From Chloroflexota bacterium (GTDB taxonomy: Bacteria; Chloroflexota; Dehalococcoidia; UBA3495): a DNA stretch of 22,107 bases. The notes under the pieces were generated by a model. It saw nothing but the letters and a program-made list of their open reading frames with translations. It ran no database searches and was not told the DNA's origin. A program made the translations under genes and the position numbers. The stretch is taken from NCBI GenBank assembly GCA_022563275.1, contig JADFNR010000056.1, positions 1 to 22,107 of the forward strand, in the 5' to 3' direction. Shown here piece by piece: positions 7,714-14,916 of this stretch; the first letter of the stretch is position 1; every line of letters starts with the position of its first letter.

Positions 7714-8598
7714 TCAGCCGGGCTGACCGGCCGCAGTTCTCAGAAACTCCGGAGCGTAAAGCCAGCCTTCAAGGCGGGCCAGGGCCAACTCGTTACTCTT
7801 CGGGTCCGGGGTCCCGCCGCGCCGGGTGACGCTGCCTGGGCCGTCCTGAGGCAGCCGGAACAGGTCCGGGTCTCTGGACCAAAGGCAAGCGGCCACGGCG
7901 GCCACCACCGAGTCCAGGCAGTCGTCGCTACCGATGCATTCATCGCCGAACTGAGCCAGGTTCCGCACGGGTACAGTGGAACTGGTCTCCAGGCTGTCCA
8001 GTATCTTCCGCCGCAGCTTGAACGATTCCCGCCCCTTCTTATAGCCTTTGTAGGGGAGGCCGAAGGCCCGGAGGGCCGCGCCGGGCATGGACTCCAGCAA
8101 CACGGGTCCGGTGCGTCCCTGGTCAGGAAGGGGCGGCACCCGGCAACCCGCGCGCCACAGGCCGTCCAGCATCTGCATGCCCCGGAAGGTCATGGGCACC
8201 ATGTTGGGATTGGTCTTATGGAGGCATGAGTAGCACTCGGGGAAATAAAGGTCCCCCCGGCGCAGCGGCTCGCCGTGTTCGGCCACAAAACTGTCCCGCA
8301 GAGACATGAATTCTTGGAATTCCATGGCGGCGGAGGCTTCCCAGAGCTGGGGCATCGTTTCGGCCCCGGGCAGCCAATGGCCGGCGAAAACTTCCGGAAC
8401 GGAGAAGGGAAAGTCCAGGGCGGCCACCGTGCCGGGCGGCAGGGACGCCAACAGGTCCGCCAACCCGGCGCGGGGAGTGGGCTGGCAGTATTCCAGCGTG
8501 AGGACGCCGCCGCTGAGAACTCCCCGGGTCACCCAGGTGTTTTTATCGGCTTTGGCGCCGCTGAAGTCCACGCCTAGGATGGTGGTCTCCCCGGTCAC
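7714..8598 (-). CDS. DUF429 domain protein (RNase H-like fold)
   Basis: The 294-residue protein starts with GTG at 8598, with GGAG about 8 nt upstream. It carries the DUF429 hallmarks: ILGVDFSGAK at residues 7-16 (acidic residue of an RNase H-like fold), ALDFPFS near residue 60, ECYSC in the middle, LESMPGAALRAFG, and SDDCLDSVVAAVAA near residues 224-237. The placement of the acidic residues suggests a nuclease-like active site, but the biochemical role of this family is not established to my knowledge. It leads the cupin series on the same strand, 140 nt upstream of copy C, and may or may not be cotranscribed with it. It is divergent from the oxaloacetate decarboxylase-like gene. Confidence 0.82.
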   Translation of the reverse strand: MTGETTILGVDFSGAKADKNTWVTRGVLSGGVLTLEYCQPTPRAGLADLLASLPPGTVAALDFPFSVPEVFAGHWLPGAETMPQLWEASAAMEFQEFMSLRDSFVAEHGEPLRRGDLYFPECYSCLHKTNPNMVPMTFRGMQMLDGLWRAGCRVPPLPDQGRTGPVLLESMPGAALRAFGLPYKGYKKGRESFKLRRKILDSLETSSTVPVRNLAQFGDECIGSDDCLDSVVAAVAACLWSRDPDLFRLPQDGPGSVTRRGGTPDPKSNELALARLEGWLYAPEFLRTAAGQPG

Positions 8599-8718
8599 GG
8601 GCGCTCCAACTGGGCTATGTTAGAATGGGCCGGAATTTCCGTCTCTCCAGATAGCGCCTGCCCGCCAGGCGGGCGCGCTCGGGCCAGGAGATAACTTCGA
8701 AACCAGAAAGGTTGTGTT

Positions 8719-9579
8719 ATGGACTTTACCACGAGAAGAGAAAGATACCGGGGCATACTGGCCGGTGACAAGTGCGTTTACCCCGGATCGGTGTTCGACC
8801 CCATCTCGGCGCGTATCGCCGAGGACCTGGGATTCGAGGTCGGCATGTTCGCCGGCTCCATCGCGTCGGGGACCGTGCTGGGCGCGCCGGACCTGATCGT
8901 TTTGACGCTCACTGAATTCGCCCAACAGATCCACCGCATCTGCCGCGCCGGCGACCTGAGTCTGATGGTGGACGCCGACCACGGGTACGGCAACGCCCTG
9001 AATGTGATGCGGACGGTGGAGGAGTTGGAGACCGCCGGAGTTGCGGCGCTGACCATCGAGGACACCGTTCTGCCCCGGACCTTCGGCGGCGGCCCGGACG
9101 CCGTGTTGCCCATCGACGAGGGCGTGGGCAAGATGAAGGCGGCATTGGCGGCGCGGCGCGACCCCAACATGGTGGTGGCCGGACGCACCAGCGCGCTGCG
9201 GATAACCGACCTGGCCGACACGATCAAGCGGGCCAAGGCCTACGAACAGGCCGGCGTGGACGCCGTATTCCTGGCCGGCGCCTCCACCAAGGCCGAGGTC
9301 GAGGCCGTCAGCGACGCCCTGTCCATCCCGCTGCTCCTGGGCGGCACCACCGGCGAACTGGCCGACCGGGACTATCTGGGCTCGGTGGGGGTCAGGGTCG
9401 CCTTGCAGGGGCACCTGCCTTTCGCGGCCTCCGTCAAGGCGGTTTATGACACCCTGAAAGCCCTGCGCGACGGCGTGGCCCCCGCCGACCTGCGTCCCCA
9501 ACTGGCCACCACGGAACAGATGGACCAGTTCACCCGCAAGGCCGACTACGCCAGGTGGACCACAAGTTTCCTCAGTTGA
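8719..9579 (+). CDS. Oxaloacetate decarboxylase-like enzyme (isocitrate lyase/PEP mutase superfamily)
   Basis: The 286-residue protein closely follows the PA4872-type oxaloacetate decarboxylase as I recall it: SVFDPISARIAEDLGFEVGMF near the N-terminus, DADHGYGNALNVMRTVEELE from residue 85, and IEDT at 113-116. D85, D87 and E114 fit the Mg-binding set of the superfamily; R156 and H232 (in QGHLPF) match the substrate-binding Arg and the gating-loop His of that group. It lacks the KKCGH motif of isocitrate lyases. The likely reaction is decarboxylation of oxaloacetate to pyruvate, or of a related oxo-acid released by ring cleavage (inference). AGAAAGG lies upstream of the ATG; TAGAAT at 8621-8626 may be part of its promoter. 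It ends at a strong terminator. Confidence 0.85.
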   Translation: MDFTTRRERYRGILAGDKCVYPGSVFDPISARIAEDLGFEVGMFAGSIASGTVLGAPDLIVLTLTEFAQQIHRICRAGDLSLMVDADHGYGNALNVMRTVEELETAGVAALTIEDTVLPRTFGGGPDAVLPIDEGVGKMKAALAARRDPNMVVAGRTSALRITDLADTIKRAKAYEQAGVDAVFLAGASTKAEVEAVSDALSIPLLLGGTTGELADRDYLGSVGVRVALQGHLPFAASVKAVYDTLKALRDGVAPADLRPQLATTEQMDQFTRKADYARWTTSFLS

Positions 9580-9583
9580 TAAC

Positions 9584-9622
9584 AAAAGACCGCTGTCCGG
9601 TTCATATGGACAGCGGTCTTTT
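9584..9622. terminator. Bidirectional intrinsic terminator
   Basis: A perfect 15-bp stem (9584-9598 with 9608-9622) surrounds a 9-nt loop. The ends of the stem are AAAA and TTTT, so a U-tract forms on either strand. It lies 4 nt after the stop of the oxaloacetate decarboxylase-like gene and about 30 nt beyond the stop of the convergent amidohydrolase gene. Confidence 0.88.
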
Positions 9623-9654
9623 GGATCTCTAAATTTGGCTAGATTGCCGATCTG

Positions 9655-11244
9655 CTAGGGATTGCCGTAGTCGCCAATCAGGCGTTCGGCGTTCTTGTAG
9701 GCTATCATTTCCTGGATCTCTGGGTCGAATCTGCCGATGAAGGCGCGGGCATATTCGGTTAACAACTGTCCTATGTCTTCGTCATACTGCCACACTATAT
9801 CTCCCCGGTCAGTTCCCCACATGTAGCGGTCGGGATGATTCTCGATCAATGATCCGTACATCGCATAAGCCGCGTCCAGTAACCGGTCCCAATCGTTCCT
9901 CATATCCGATACGAAGACTTCCTTTTCGCCGAACCGAAAGGTGGGAATTAGATCGTCGAAGATGTCGTTGTAGGTGAAATAGACGTTGGGGTTCCGATCC
10001 AAGATGCCGTCGATGTAGGGCCGAATGACATCGCCGTGAACGATGAATGTCACCTCGGGGAAATCTTGGATTGCCCGCTCAAGGCTCTCGATATGGCCTT
10101 CTCCAGGGTGGTACCAAACCGCTAAGCCGTGATCTCTCACCACTTCCCAATCCCCGGTGTAGATCTCGGAATCTGGGGCAGGATTGTCGGACTCGGTGGG
10201 AGAAGATCCGACTTCGCCGAATCCGAAGAAAAGATTCGGGCGAACTCCCAGCATCACCTCGAGCGACTCGCCGGCCAAGGTGGTTGCTCCGTTTGCAGAG
10301 GCTTGTAGGAACGGCACAAATAGTGACGGATACCGCTCCACCGTCCTGTAGGCGACCTCGATGGCCGGAACCGTGATCTCCGGGAAGGTGGGAAAGAAGG
10401 CGAAGGCCTTGATGCTGCCCTCGTTCCGCAAGGTGCAGGCGATGCGGTTGATGTCCATGGTCCTGCCGAGCAGCGGCCGCTGCTCTTTGGAGATGGTGTC
10501 ATACAGGTCCGATTCAGCCCCTCTGGTCTCTACATAGCCGTCGACCGGCGCATCTCCAACGGTGTCATCGGGAAGCTGGGGTATGTGGAGATGGGAATCG
10601 ATCAAAGGCCCCTGGTAATAGGAGGCCGGGAAATCTTTGGTGGGCTTATCTCCGCAAACAGCCGGCGCAAAGGCGGCATCGATCCGTTTCGGCCATTCAG
10701 CATCCCAAGCGGCGATCTCTCGTTTATCGAAGAAACATAACCGGATCGAATAATTCTCTTGAGCAGTCGGCGCGCGGTGAGATAACTGCAATACGGTCTC
10801 CATACCCACTTTATCGGCCAGGCACCACATCAACCCTGGGGAGTCCAAAGCCTGGGCTATCAGAGTACGCGGGGCTTCTGCCTGCGCTGCCGGCGTGACC
10901 GTGCTGGAGGGCTGGGCTTCCGCGGCGGTTTCGCCGCCGGAACCCGCTGGGGTGGTTCTTGGTATGCTGGCCGCCGTGGGCGCAACGGTGGGCGCCGGGG
11001 TTGCAACTTCGGCAGTAGCGGACTGGCCGCCGGTGGCTTCTGCCGTCGGCGTGCTGGTTGCAGTGGCAGTGGCCAGACCGGTATCGGAAGTTGTTGACCC
11101 GACGGTGGGCGCCGGTGTTTCAGCGCCTGCCGGGCCGGCTTGAGCGCCGATACTGGCTAGCCCAGATTCGGATGTTCCCCCGCAAGCGGCAATCAAAAGC
11201 GTGGTCACCGCCAAAGTAACGAACAAAAATATTGATCTAATCAT
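9655..11244 (-). CDS. Amidohydrolase-family lipoprotein with Thr/Ala/Pro linker
   Basis: The 529-residue protein has a lipoprotein signal peptide with lipobox LIAAC (Cys at residue 21), then about 100 residues rich in Thr, Ala, Pro and Ser (40-125), a small region with three cysteines (141, 170, 197), and a C-terminal TIM-barrel amidohydrolase domain from about residue 213. Metal-site candidates are HLH at 218-220, H379 in YHPGEGH, H403 in VHGD and D479 in GTDRGD. This resembles the amidohydrolase 2 family, which includes decarboxylases and lactonases. It should be anchored on the outer face of the membrane, with the linker projecting the enzyme. There is no Shine-Dalgarno; a -10 box ends 6 nt before the ATG, suggesting a leaderless mRNA. 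Substrate is unknown. Confidence 0.88.
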   Translation of the reverse strand: MIRSIFLFVTLAVTTLLIAACGGTSESGLASIGAQAGPAGAETPAPTVGSTTSDTGLATATATSTPTAEATGGQSATAEVATPAPTVAPTAASIPRTTPAGSGGETAAEAQPSSTVTPAAQAEAPRTLIAQALDSPGLMWCLADKVGMETVLQLSHRAPTAQENYSIRLCFFDKREIAAWDAEWPKRIDAAFAPAVCGDKPTKDFPASYYQGPLIDSHLHIPQLPDDTVGDAPVDGYVETRGAESDLYDTISKEQRPLLGRTMDINRIACTLRNEGSIKAFAFFPTFPEITVPAIEVAYRTVERYPSLFVPFLQASANGATTLAGESLEVMLGVRPNLFFGFGEVGSSPTESDNPAPDSEIYTGDWEVVRDHGLAVWYHPGEGHIESLERAIQDFPEVTFIVHGDVIRPYIDGILDRNPNVYFTYNDIFDDLIPTFRFGEKEVFVSDMRNDWDRLLDAAYAMYGSLIENHPDRYMWGTDRGDIVWQYDEDIGQLLTEYARAFIGRFDPEIQEMIAYKNAERLIGDYGNP

Positions 11245-11250
11245 AATTCG

Positions 11251-11279
11251 AGATTAAGTTAGGTCCCGGCTACGTTCAA
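11251..11279 (-). promoter_or_regulatory. Possible promoter of a leaderless transcript
   Basis: On the minus strand TTGAAC (11279-11274) and TAATCT (11256-11251) are 17 nt apart, and the A of the amidohydrolase ATG (11244) lies 7 nt after the -10, just where transcription would begin. Both boxes are imperfect, so this is a moderate call; it fits the absence of a Shine-Dalgarno for that gene. Confidence 0.4.
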
Positions 11280-11463
11280 GGGCAGATTACCGGCCTGTGG
11301 ACCCAGGTTCTCGACCGGGGGGCTGCCGGACCGTGGCTGGGGGACGCTGCAGAATGACGCGGAGTTGGCCGGCCCACCGGCGGCAGTTGTTATTAAGGCT
11401 GGACCCGTGGAGGATTGAGGTAGGGAAAACATCTTCGTGAAGGTGGTTTCCGGGTGAGAGCAT

Positions 11464-11895
11464 TTGAAAAAACCCCTGTTCCCGCTGCTTGGCGCGGCAG
11501 TTGTGCTACTGATCATCCTCCTTGGCTGCACCACTCCGGATTTCCGGACCTTCAGCAACCCGGTGATGACCACCGATCTGATGCAGGCCGAGTTGGCGCG
11601 GCTGCACGAGATCAACCTGACCGTTTCCAGCGGTGATTTCGACCCCAGTGTTTACCCGGTCTCCGTGGGTGTCGATGCGAGAAACGGGAAGATGCTGATC
11701 GAAAAATTCATCTGCTGGGACGCCTGTCCGGACGTGGGCATGGTCTTCCTGCTGTACCAGAACGTGGATACGGTGGAAGCCTGCACGGCCGCCGTGGTGG
11801 GCTCACCGCTCATCTCTCCGGAGCCGATTCCGGGGCAATTCTGGGGCTGCCGGCCCATCGTCGATTGGCTGAATAGACCGGGAAGATTTCCCTAG
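11464..11895 (+). CDS. Small cysteine-containing lipoprotein
   Basis: The 143-residue protein starts with TTG at 11464, preceded by GGGTGAGAG. No in-frame ATG would keep the signal peptide: KK, a hydrophobic core, and lipobox LLGC with Cys at residue 22 are only present from the TTG. The mature part has four further cysteines (84, 88, 107, 129), including CWDAC, that could form two disulfides outside the membrane. I recognise no domain family. It is divergent from the amidohydrolase lipoprotein, 219 nt away, so the two surface proteins may be linked (inference). No terminator is visible after it. Confidence 0.7.
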   Translation: MKKPLFPLLGAAVVLLIILLGCTTPDFRTFSNPVMTTDLMQAELARLHEINLTVSSGDFDPSVYPVSVGVDARNGKMLIEKFICWDACPDVGMVFLLYQNVDTVEACTAAVVGSPLISPEPIPGQFWGCRPIVDWLNRPGRFP

Positions 11896-11949
11896 CGGTC
11901 AAGGGCAGTCCACGTCATTCTTCCGGTTTTATTCCACCTGGCGCGCAAC

Positions 11950-11978
11950 TTCACCGGCGGCGGTTTGTGGGGTACACT
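11950..11978 (+). promoter_or_regulatory. Promoter-like pair upstream of the VOC gene
   Basis: TTCACC (11950-11955) and TACACT (11973-11978) are 17 nt apart. The -10 is the same TACACT found upstream of the rhodanese and HpaB genes; the -35 matches at four of six positions. It would give a leader of nearly 100 nt for the VOC gene at 12083. Confidence 0.45.
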
Positions 11979-12082
11979 ATGGCCTCGGACCGGCCGGGGT
12001 CTCGCCTGGCGTTGGGGAGCGACAGCGCCGCGATGAAGGCTAAGGCCGGTATTTTGAAACGCTTGACCGAAGGAGCACCACC

Positions 12083-12472
12083 GTGAAGATCGCCTTGAAT
12101 CACCTTCATTTCCGCAGCGAAGACCCTGACGCGGCCGCCAAGTGGTATTGCGATAATTTTGGCGCCGACATCACCTCGGAGCGGCCGCTTTCCACCACCA
12201 AATCCATCCAGCTTGAGTTGAACGGCGAGCACATCATGACCATCTCGGGCCGCGCCGAGGGCGAGGACCCAATCGCCGGGACCACCGATCCCCGCTACGG
12301 GTTGGACCACTTCGGGTTCGAGACCGATGACCTTGAGGGATTGGCGGCCAAATTGAAGGCCAACGGCGTGAAGTTCAACTGCGAGCCTTGGACCATGCCT
12401 TCAGGTTCCATGGTTGCTTTCGTGGTGGCGCCCGACGAAGTATCGGTGGAACTGATCCAACGCCCCACTTAA
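12083..12472 (+). CDS. VOC superfamily (glyoxalase-like) protein
   Basis: The 129-residue protein starts with GTG at 12083, with AAGGAG 7 nt upstream. It is a single vicinal-oxygen-chelate module: NHLHF at residues 6-10, AAKWYCDNFGAD (early helix and strand), LDHFGFETDDLEGLAAKLKANGV in the middle and VELIQ near the C-terminus. The two His and the Glu of these segments can form the usual metal site. VOC proteins include glyoxalases, extradiol dioxygenases and resistance proteins; the short length does not decide among them. It is convergent with the PIG-L gene, 34 nt apart, with no clear terminator. Confidence 0.85.
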   Translation: MKIALNHLHFRSEDPDAAAKWYCDNFGADITSERPLSTTKSIQLELNGEHIMTISGRAEGEDPIAGTTDPRYGLDHFGFETDDLEGLAAKLKANGVKFNCEPWTMPSGSMVAFVVAPDEVSVELIQRPT

Positions 12473-12506
12473 CGGCCCGTATTTCCTGGCCCAGGCGTGA
12501 AGTCAG

Positions 12507-13367
12507 CTAGTCCGGGTTGATGCCTTCAAAGAGGTCTTCGGGGACGGTCTCTCCGGAGGCTACTCCGGGCCGGGCGCGGATGTAGTATTCCCGGCCCAAG
12601 ACCCATTCGGCGACATCCCTGGGCACCCGGTGGTAGGGCCAGTTTGGCGCCACCTGTGTCCGGTGGCATAGGATACAGGCCATCTTGGTCTCCAGGTGGT
12701 CTGAGATGTCCAGCTCCAGGTGTATCTCCTCCCGTGGAGTGCCTTGGACCAGTTGCTCCGGGCTGGGCAGGGGGAAATCCTCCCCGGCCGCGCGCAGCCG
12801 GTTGGCCCATTCCAGCCGGAATCCCTGGGGACGGGCGCTATAGAAGAGGCGCTGGGGCGTATGCGGCTGCAGCCCGCCCGTCAACTGGCCGGGGAAAGCC
12901 GCCGGGTCCGAGGCCATATCGAAGGCCTGGGTCGTGTGCTTGGAGACGGCTATGTGGTCCGGATGGCCGTAGAGTCCGCCCGGTTCGAAGGTGAGGACCA
13001 CCTGGGGCCGGAACTCCCTGATCTCCCGCACCAGCCGTTCCACCACCTCATCTTCCGGCGCTTTGATGTAGGCCCGTGGGTGGTCGTTGGCGTCCCAGCC
13101 GGCCATGCCCGAGTCCCGGTAATCCAGCACGGTATGGCTCTCGAGGCTCAGCGCCCGCACCGCGCAGGAAAGTTCGATGCGCCGGATCTCGCCCAGGGTC
13201 TCCCTGGTGGCTGAGCCTTCCTGCCGTATCTCCCCCTCCTCGCCCAACGTGGTGGTCACCAGGCGCACCCGCCGCCCCTTAGCCACGTTAAGGGCCAGTA
13301 AGCCCCCCACCGGAAATGCCTCGTCGTCAGGGTGTGCTAAGCAAGCTAAAAGGCGAAGTGCAGGCAT
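12507..13367 (-). CDS. PIG-L/LmbE family deacetylase
   Basis: The 286-residue protein has the PIG-L zinc motif AHPDDE at residues 11-16 and the second motif GHPDH at 134-138 (Zn ligands H12, D15 and H138 by analogy with the family). Family members remove an acetyl or amide group from N-acetylglucosamine-type substrates, for example in mycothiol or lipid-linked sugar metabolism, or cleave mycothiol conjugates (Mca). The length, near 290 aa, fits the MshB/Mca branch; which reaction it catalyses cannot be told. GAGAGGAA lies upstream of the ATG at 13367. There is no signal peptide. A gap of 339 nt separates its start from the divergent LigB-type gene. Confidence 0.88.
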   Translation of the reverse strand: MPALRLLACLAHPDDEAFPVGGLLALNVAKGRRVRLVTTTLGEEGEIRQEGSATRETLGEIRRIELSCAVRALSLESHTVLDYRDSGMAGWDANDHPRAYIKAPEDEVVERLVREIREFRPQVVLTFEPGGLYGHPDHIAVSKHTTQAFDMASDPAAFPGQLTGGLQPHTPQRLFYSARPQGFRLEWANRLRAAGEDFPLPSPEQLVQGTPREEIHLELDISDHLETKMACILCHRTQVAPNWPYHRVPRDVAEWVLGREYYIRARPGVASGETVPEDLFEGINPD

Positions 13368-13584
13368 TTATTCGTTCCTCTCTATCTAATATGACCCAAG
13401 AAAATACCCGGCTACTCTCTCGGGAACCAAGCCCAGGAAACCCGGCTGTGCCGGCTGTGCCGACTGGGCCGGCCCGAAGTGTACGTTTGGCATCCTGGCC
13501 CAGTCAATGGAGGCAGGGGGCGTCACCGCCCCGGCGGTCCGTTTTCCGGCCCGGATTTTGTCCCGGATCAGGCCGTCTGGACGT

Positions 13585-13613
13585 TTGACAGCCCAGAGGG
13601 GTGCATCTACAAT
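13585..13613 (+). promoter_or_regulatory. Near-consensus promoter of the LigB-type gene
   Basis: TTGACA (13585-13590) and TACAAT (13608-13613) are 17 nt apart, matching the sigma-70 consensus at 11 of 12 positions. Transcription would start near 13620, giving a leader of about 87 nt that includes the 12-bp tandem repeat. Confidence 0.75.
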
Positions 13614-13638
13614 CCGGCTCGAGGCGCTCTCAGTCATT

Positions 13639-13662
13639 GAAGGGGTTATGGAAGGGGTTATG
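13639..13662 (+). repeat. 12-bp tandem repeat in the LigB leader
   Basis: GAAGGGGTTATG occurs twice head to tail (13639-13650 and 13651-13662), between the promoter and the start at 13707. Each copy looks like a Shine-Dalgarno plus ATG (GAAGGGG-TT-ATG), but neither leads into a long frame. Confidence 0.7.
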
Positions 13663-13706
13663 GGATAGGAAACGCGCCGTGAATCGAGTCGAATTCGGAG
13701 GCCGAA

Positions 13707-14678
13707 ATGGCTGAATTGTTAGGCCTGGGTTGTTCTCACGGACCCATCATCCTCACCCCGCCGGAGGTCTGGCATAAAAGCCGGGAACGGATATTCGGCC
13801 GAAACCCAAACTTCCAAGCGCCGCCCCAACTGATCGAGGCGCTGGGGGATGACAACGGCCTGACCCAGGACCGTCTCGACCAAAAGAAGGTGGTCGAAGC
13901 CTTCCAGGTGCTGCGGGACCGGCTTCACGCATTCAATCCGGACGTCCTGATGATCATCGGCGACGACCAGGCCGAGAATTTCAAGCAGGATAACCTGCCT
14001 CCATTCTGCCTCTACACGGGAGGCGAGGTGGACGGCTATCCCTTCCGAAATGTGGGCGGGGAAAATAACCTCTGGCAGGCCGCCTCCGACACCAAGTTCA
14101 GCTTCCGGTGTCCCCAGGACTTCTCCAGGGACATGCGCAACTCCCTGATCCGAGGCGGCATCGACATGGCCTCGTCCAGCGCCTTGAAGGGCTGGGACTG
14201 GGGCCTGGCCCACGCCATCATCAACCCCCTGGTCTACCTGGACCCGGAGGGCAAGTTTCCCCTGCTCCCCCTCTTTGTGAACTGCTACGGAGAGGAGGCC
14301 GGCCCGGATTATCCGCCCCGGCCCACGGCGCGGCGCTGTTATGAGGTGGGCCAGGCGATACGCCGGTTCCTGGACACCAGGGACGAGCGGGTTGCCGTGG
14401 TGGCATCGTCTAGCTGGTCTCACAGCTTCCTGGCCCACAAGTTCGATTGTTCCGCCATCGACCTGGAGACCGACCGGCGTTATCTGGAGTTGGTCCGCGA
14501 GGGGCGGGGCAGCCAGTTGGCCACGCTCACACCAGAGGAGTTGCAAGACTCGGGCGACCATGAGATCTTGAACTGGATCATCGCCTTGGGGATCCTGGGC
14601 GACGTTCCCGCGGAGATAGTGGACGTCAGGGATTCAAACACCCAATTGGCCTTCCGGGTGGCGGCTGTTTGGGGATAG
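13707..14678 (+). CDS. LigB-type (class III) extradiol dioxygenase-like protein
   Basis: The 323-residue protein follows the catalytic B-subunit plan of class III extradiol dioxygenases: SHGP with H11 near the N-terminus, PDVLMIIGDDQAENF (78-92), GLAHAI with H169, ASSSWSHSF with H239 in the place of the conserved GGLSH His, and GDHEILNW with E286 in the place of the metal Glu. These enzymes cleave catechol or protocatechuate-type rings using Fe(II). The odd point is Q88, where LigB-like proteins usually have the second metal-binding His (NDH). GGAGG lies 5 nt upstream of the ATG. It precedes the LLM gene on the same strand by 238 nt. It may be a dioxygenase with an altered metal site, or a related enzyme; substrate unknown. 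Confidence 0.82.
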   Translation: MAELLGLGCSHGPIILTPPEVWHKSRERIFGRNPNFQAPPQLIEALGDDNGLTQDRLDQKKVVEAFQVLRDRLHAFNPDVLMIIGDDQAENFKQDNLPPFCLYTGGEVDGYPFRNVGGENNLWQAASDTKFSFRCPQDFSRDMRNSLIRGGIDMASSSALKGWDWGLAHAIINPLVYLDPEGKFPLLPLFVNCYGEEAGPDYPPRPTARRCYEVGQAIRRFLDTRDERVAVVASSSWSHSFLAHKFDCSAIDLETDRRYLELVREGRGSQLATLTPEELQDSGDHEILNWIIALGILGDVPAEIVDVRDSNTQLAFRVAAVWG

Positions 14679-14735
14679 ACGAGCTATAGAATTTGACCCG
14701 GCGTCTTGTATTGGAAATGCATATTTTGGTGATTC

Positions 14736-14800
14736 GTTCGCCCTGAGCTCCGGCCTGAGCCGAGAGTCTCCCCGATTCATCGGGGGACCCGTCGAAGGAC
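14736..14800. repeat. Intergenic repeat-like element with hairpin
   Basis: GTTCGCCCTGAGC (14736-14748) and GTCGAAGGAC (14791-14800) resemble the two ends of a widespread intergenic palindrome (TTCGCCCTGAGC...GTCGAAGG) that I remember from many environmental genomes. Between them is a hairpin at 14766-14788 with CCCCGAT and ATCGGGG as arms. It lies in the 238-nt gap between the LigB and LLM genes. Confidence 0.45.
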
Positions 14801-14916
14801 CCTGGCGCAATCACGGCACAGCGGAGCTCACCACGAGCGGTTGCGAAGGCGGACTCGAACTAACAAGACTCGTCCGGCGGTATGCCGCCCCGGACCACTC
14901 GACCACAGGAGGAAAG

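Larger units (their letters stand above)
13368..13706. other. Divergent intergenic region with promoter and short repeats
   Basis: This 339-base gap lies between the PIG-L (-) and LigB-type (+) genes. It contains a 9-bp tandem repeat (CCGGCTGTG twice, 13442-13459), a near-consensus promoter (13585-13613) and a 12-bp tandem repeat (13639-13662) in the leader. Short open frames cross it on both strands but have no convincing start or family pattern, so I see no gene. Confidence 0.6.

Noticed and set aside
8620..9585. 321-codon open frame antisense to the oxaloacetate decarboxylase-like gene
   Set aside because: The sense frame has a clear family signature and Shine-Dalgarno; the antisense frame has neither.
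11259..11615. 118-codon minus-strand frame across the gap before the small lipoprotein
   Set aside because: It overlaps the lipoprotein signal peptide and shows no coding character.
13386..13637. Short frames in the 13368-13706 gap
   Set aside because: They overlap the promoter and repeats, have no good start signal and no family pattern.
14830..14908. tRNA-like stretch on the minus strand with a D-arm-like GTCGAGTGG and a T-loop-like GTTCGAGTCC at nearly the right distance
   Set aside because: The acceptor, anticodon and T stems do not pair, and the middle folds as a separate GGCGG/CCGCC hairpin. At most it is a decayed tRNA.
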